DNA of 64,000 nt. Source: Rhodoferax sp. BAB1 (lineage in GTDB: Bacteria; Pseudomonadota; Gammaproteobacteria; Burkholderiales; Burkholderiaceae_C). Location: the NCBI RefSeq assembly GCF_013334205.1, contig NZ_CP054424.1, positions 2,686,001 to 2,750,000 of the forward strand. The letters run 5' to 3'. The notes under the pieces are model-generated. The model was not told the origin of the DNA. It saw only the letters and a program-made list of their open reading frames with translations, and made no database searches. Positions 62,769-64,000 of this stretch are shown here, in pieces; the first letter of the stretch is position 1, and each line of letters begins with the position of its first letter. The translations under genes were made by a program, and so were the position numbers.

Positions 62769-64000
62769 ATGGCCGAAGCCCTCATCAAAGTCGACCTCAA
62801 GCAGTCCGCCTACAGCAACCCCCAGGTGCACAACCGCTGGCACCCGGACATTCCCATGGCGGCCTGGGTCAACCCCGGCGAGGACTTCATCCTCGAAACC
62901 TACGACTGGACCGGCGGTTTCATCAAGAACAACGACAGCGCCGACGACGTGCGTGACATCGACCTGTCCATCGTCCACTTCCTGACCGGCCCGGTGGGGG
63001 TCAAGGGCGCCGAACCCGGCGACCTGCTGGTGGTGGACCTGCTGGACATCGGCGCCAAGGACGAGAGCCCCTGGGGCTTCAACGGCTTCTTCAGCAAGAA
63101 GAACGGCGGCGGTTTCCTGACCGACCACTTCCCGCTGGCGCAGAAGTCCATCTGGGACTTCAACGGCATGTTCACCAAGAGCCGCCATGTGCCCGGCGTC
63201 GAATACGCCGGCCTGATCCACCCCGGCCTGATCGGCTGCCTGCCCGACAAGAAGATGCTCGATGCCTGGAACGCACGCGAGCAGGAACTGATCGACACCG
63301 ACCCCACCCGCGTGCCCGGCCTGGCCAACCCGCCCTTCGCCGCCACCGCCCACCTGGGCAAGCTCACGGGCGAAGCCGCCAAGAAGGTCGCCGCCGAAGG
63401 CGCGCGCACCGTGCCCCCGCGCGAACACGGCGGCAACTGCGACATCAAGGACCTGTCGCGCGGCTCCAAGGTGTTTTTCCCGGTCTACGTGGACGGCGCG
63501 GGCCTGAGCGTGGGCGACCTGCACTTCAGCCAGGGCGACGGCGAAATCACCTTCTGCGGCGCCATCGAGATGGCCGGCTGGGTGCACATGCGCGTGAACC
63601 TGATCAAGGGCGGCATGGCCAAGTACGGCATCAAGAACCCCATCTTCAAGCCCAGCCCGATCACGCCCAACTACAAGGACTACCTGATCTTCGAAGGCAT
63701 CTCGGTGGACGAGGCCGGCAAGCAGCACTACCTGGACGTCAACGTGGCCTACCGCCAGGCCTGCCTGAACGCCATCGAGTACCTCAAGAAGTTCGGCTAC
63801 AGCGGCGCCCAGGCCTATTCCATCCTGGGCACGGCGCCGGTGCAAGGCCACATCAGCGGCGTGGTCGACGTGCCCAACGCCTGCGCCACCCTGTGGCTGC
63901 CGACCGAGATCTTCGACTTCGACATCAACCCCACGGCCGCCGGCCCGGTGAAGATGATCGACGGCAGCATCCAGATGCCGATCTCGCAGGACGTGAAGTA
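62769..64000 (+). CDS. fmdA: Formamidase FmdA (3' end beyond the window)
   Basis: Formamidase/acetamidase of the FmdA_AmdA family; 410 codons are visible and the last codon is cut (TA at 63999-64000), so the gene is almost or entirely complete. Typical features are VHNRWHPDIPMAAWVNPGE, RDIDLSIVHFLTGPV, EHGGNCDIKDLSRGSKVFFPV, HFSQGDGEITFCGAIEM and DVPNACATLWLPTEIFDFDI. It hydrolyses formamide to formate and ammonia. It starts 42 bases after the ATPase with AGGAG at -9 and completes the logic of the operon: import, then hydrolysis, of short amides. It is on the plus strand. Confidence 0.93.
   Translation, partial: MAEALIKVDLKQSAYSNPQVHNRWHPDIPMAAWVNPGEDFILETYDWTGGFIKNNDSADDVRDIDLSIVHFLTGPVGVKGAEPGDLLVVDLLDIGAKDESPWGFNGFFSKKNGGGFLTDHFPLAQKSIWDFNGMFTKSRHVPGVEYAGLIHPGLIGCLPDKKMLDAWNAREQELIDTDPTRVPGLANPPFAATAHLGKLTGEAAKKVAAEGARTVPPREHGGNCDIKDLSRGSKVFFPVYVDGAGLSVGDLHFSQGDGEITFCGAIEMAGWVHMRVNLIKGGMAKYGIKNPIFKPSPITPNYKDYLIFEGISVDEAGKQHYLDVNVAYRQACLNAIEYLKKFGYSGAQAYSILGTAPVQGHISGVVDVPNACATLWLPTEIFDFDINPTAAGPVKMIDGSIQMPISQDVK

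Noticed and set aside
61929..63851. Open frame of 640 codons on the minus strand opposite the UrtE-like and FmdA genes
   Set aside because: Antisense shadow with biased composition; the plus strand encodes two well-defined families.

Overview
The window looks like a chromosomal segment of a betaproteobacterium of the Burkholderiales, most likely Comamonadaceae-like. This is inferred from the high G+C of most genes, the family mix (UrtABCDE, FmdA, AtzE/AtzG/AtzF, amn, PPK2, LemA/TPM) and the protein style; no rRNA or tRNA gene is present to test it. Its dominant theme is uptake and hydrolysis of small nitrogen compounds (urea, short amides, biuret- or ureide-like molecules), with chemosensory and two-component genes around it.

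Layout. 0.1-9.0 kb: three chemoreceptors of different sensor type, a HTH-receiver protein and a MASE3/PAS hybrid histidine kinase. 9.0-15.3 kb: leftward urtABCDE urea transporter operon, with a roughly 0.5 kb inverted-repeat element between urtD and urtE. 15.5-17.9 kb: PPK2 kinase and a CYTH-CHAD protein (polyphosphate metabolism). 18.1-21.8 kb: a lower-G+C two-gene block, a SIR2-domain protein plus a 940-residue helical protein, which looks like an acquired anti-phage module. 22.1-24.7 kb: SSB-like protein, LemA and two TPM proteins. 24.8-39.6 kb: ureide/biuret-type catabolism. A leftward eight-gene operon holds a BMP-type ABC transporter, AtzG, AtzE, a BiuH-like cysteine hydrolase and a GntR regulator. 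A divergent operon holds a cysteine hydrolase, an amidase and a TetR regulator. A third operon holds AtzF with a NitT/TauT-type ABC transporter. 39.9-45.6 kb: small unknown genes, AMP nucleosidase and a DHFR-fold protein. 45.7-57.5 kb: two paralogous two-component pairs. In each, a hybrid histidine kinase has a complete NCS1 (nucleobase/hydantoin-type) transporter as its sensor and is followed by a LuxR-type response regulator; VOC, DHFR-fold and DUF3658 genes and a toxin-antitoxin pair lie between them. 57.7-64.0 kb: a second urea/amide ABC transporter operon ending in formamidase fmdA, cut by the window end.

How it may work together. Reading the intergenic regions gave one shared promoter pattern, TACG-N8-CGTA-N23-TAnnnT. 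It occurs before urtA, atzF and the fmd operon, with identical 8- and 23-base spacings. A fourth, slightly degenerate copy is an orphan beside the SIR2 block. The fmd copy lies in the gap shared with the second transporter-kinase and could face both ways. My main hypothesis is that the NCS1-kinase/LuxR pairs sense a purine-, pyrimidine- or hydantoin-like compound, or a ureide, and switch on amide, urea and allophanate scavenging through this box. The pattern is visible in the sequence; the link to these regulators is inference.
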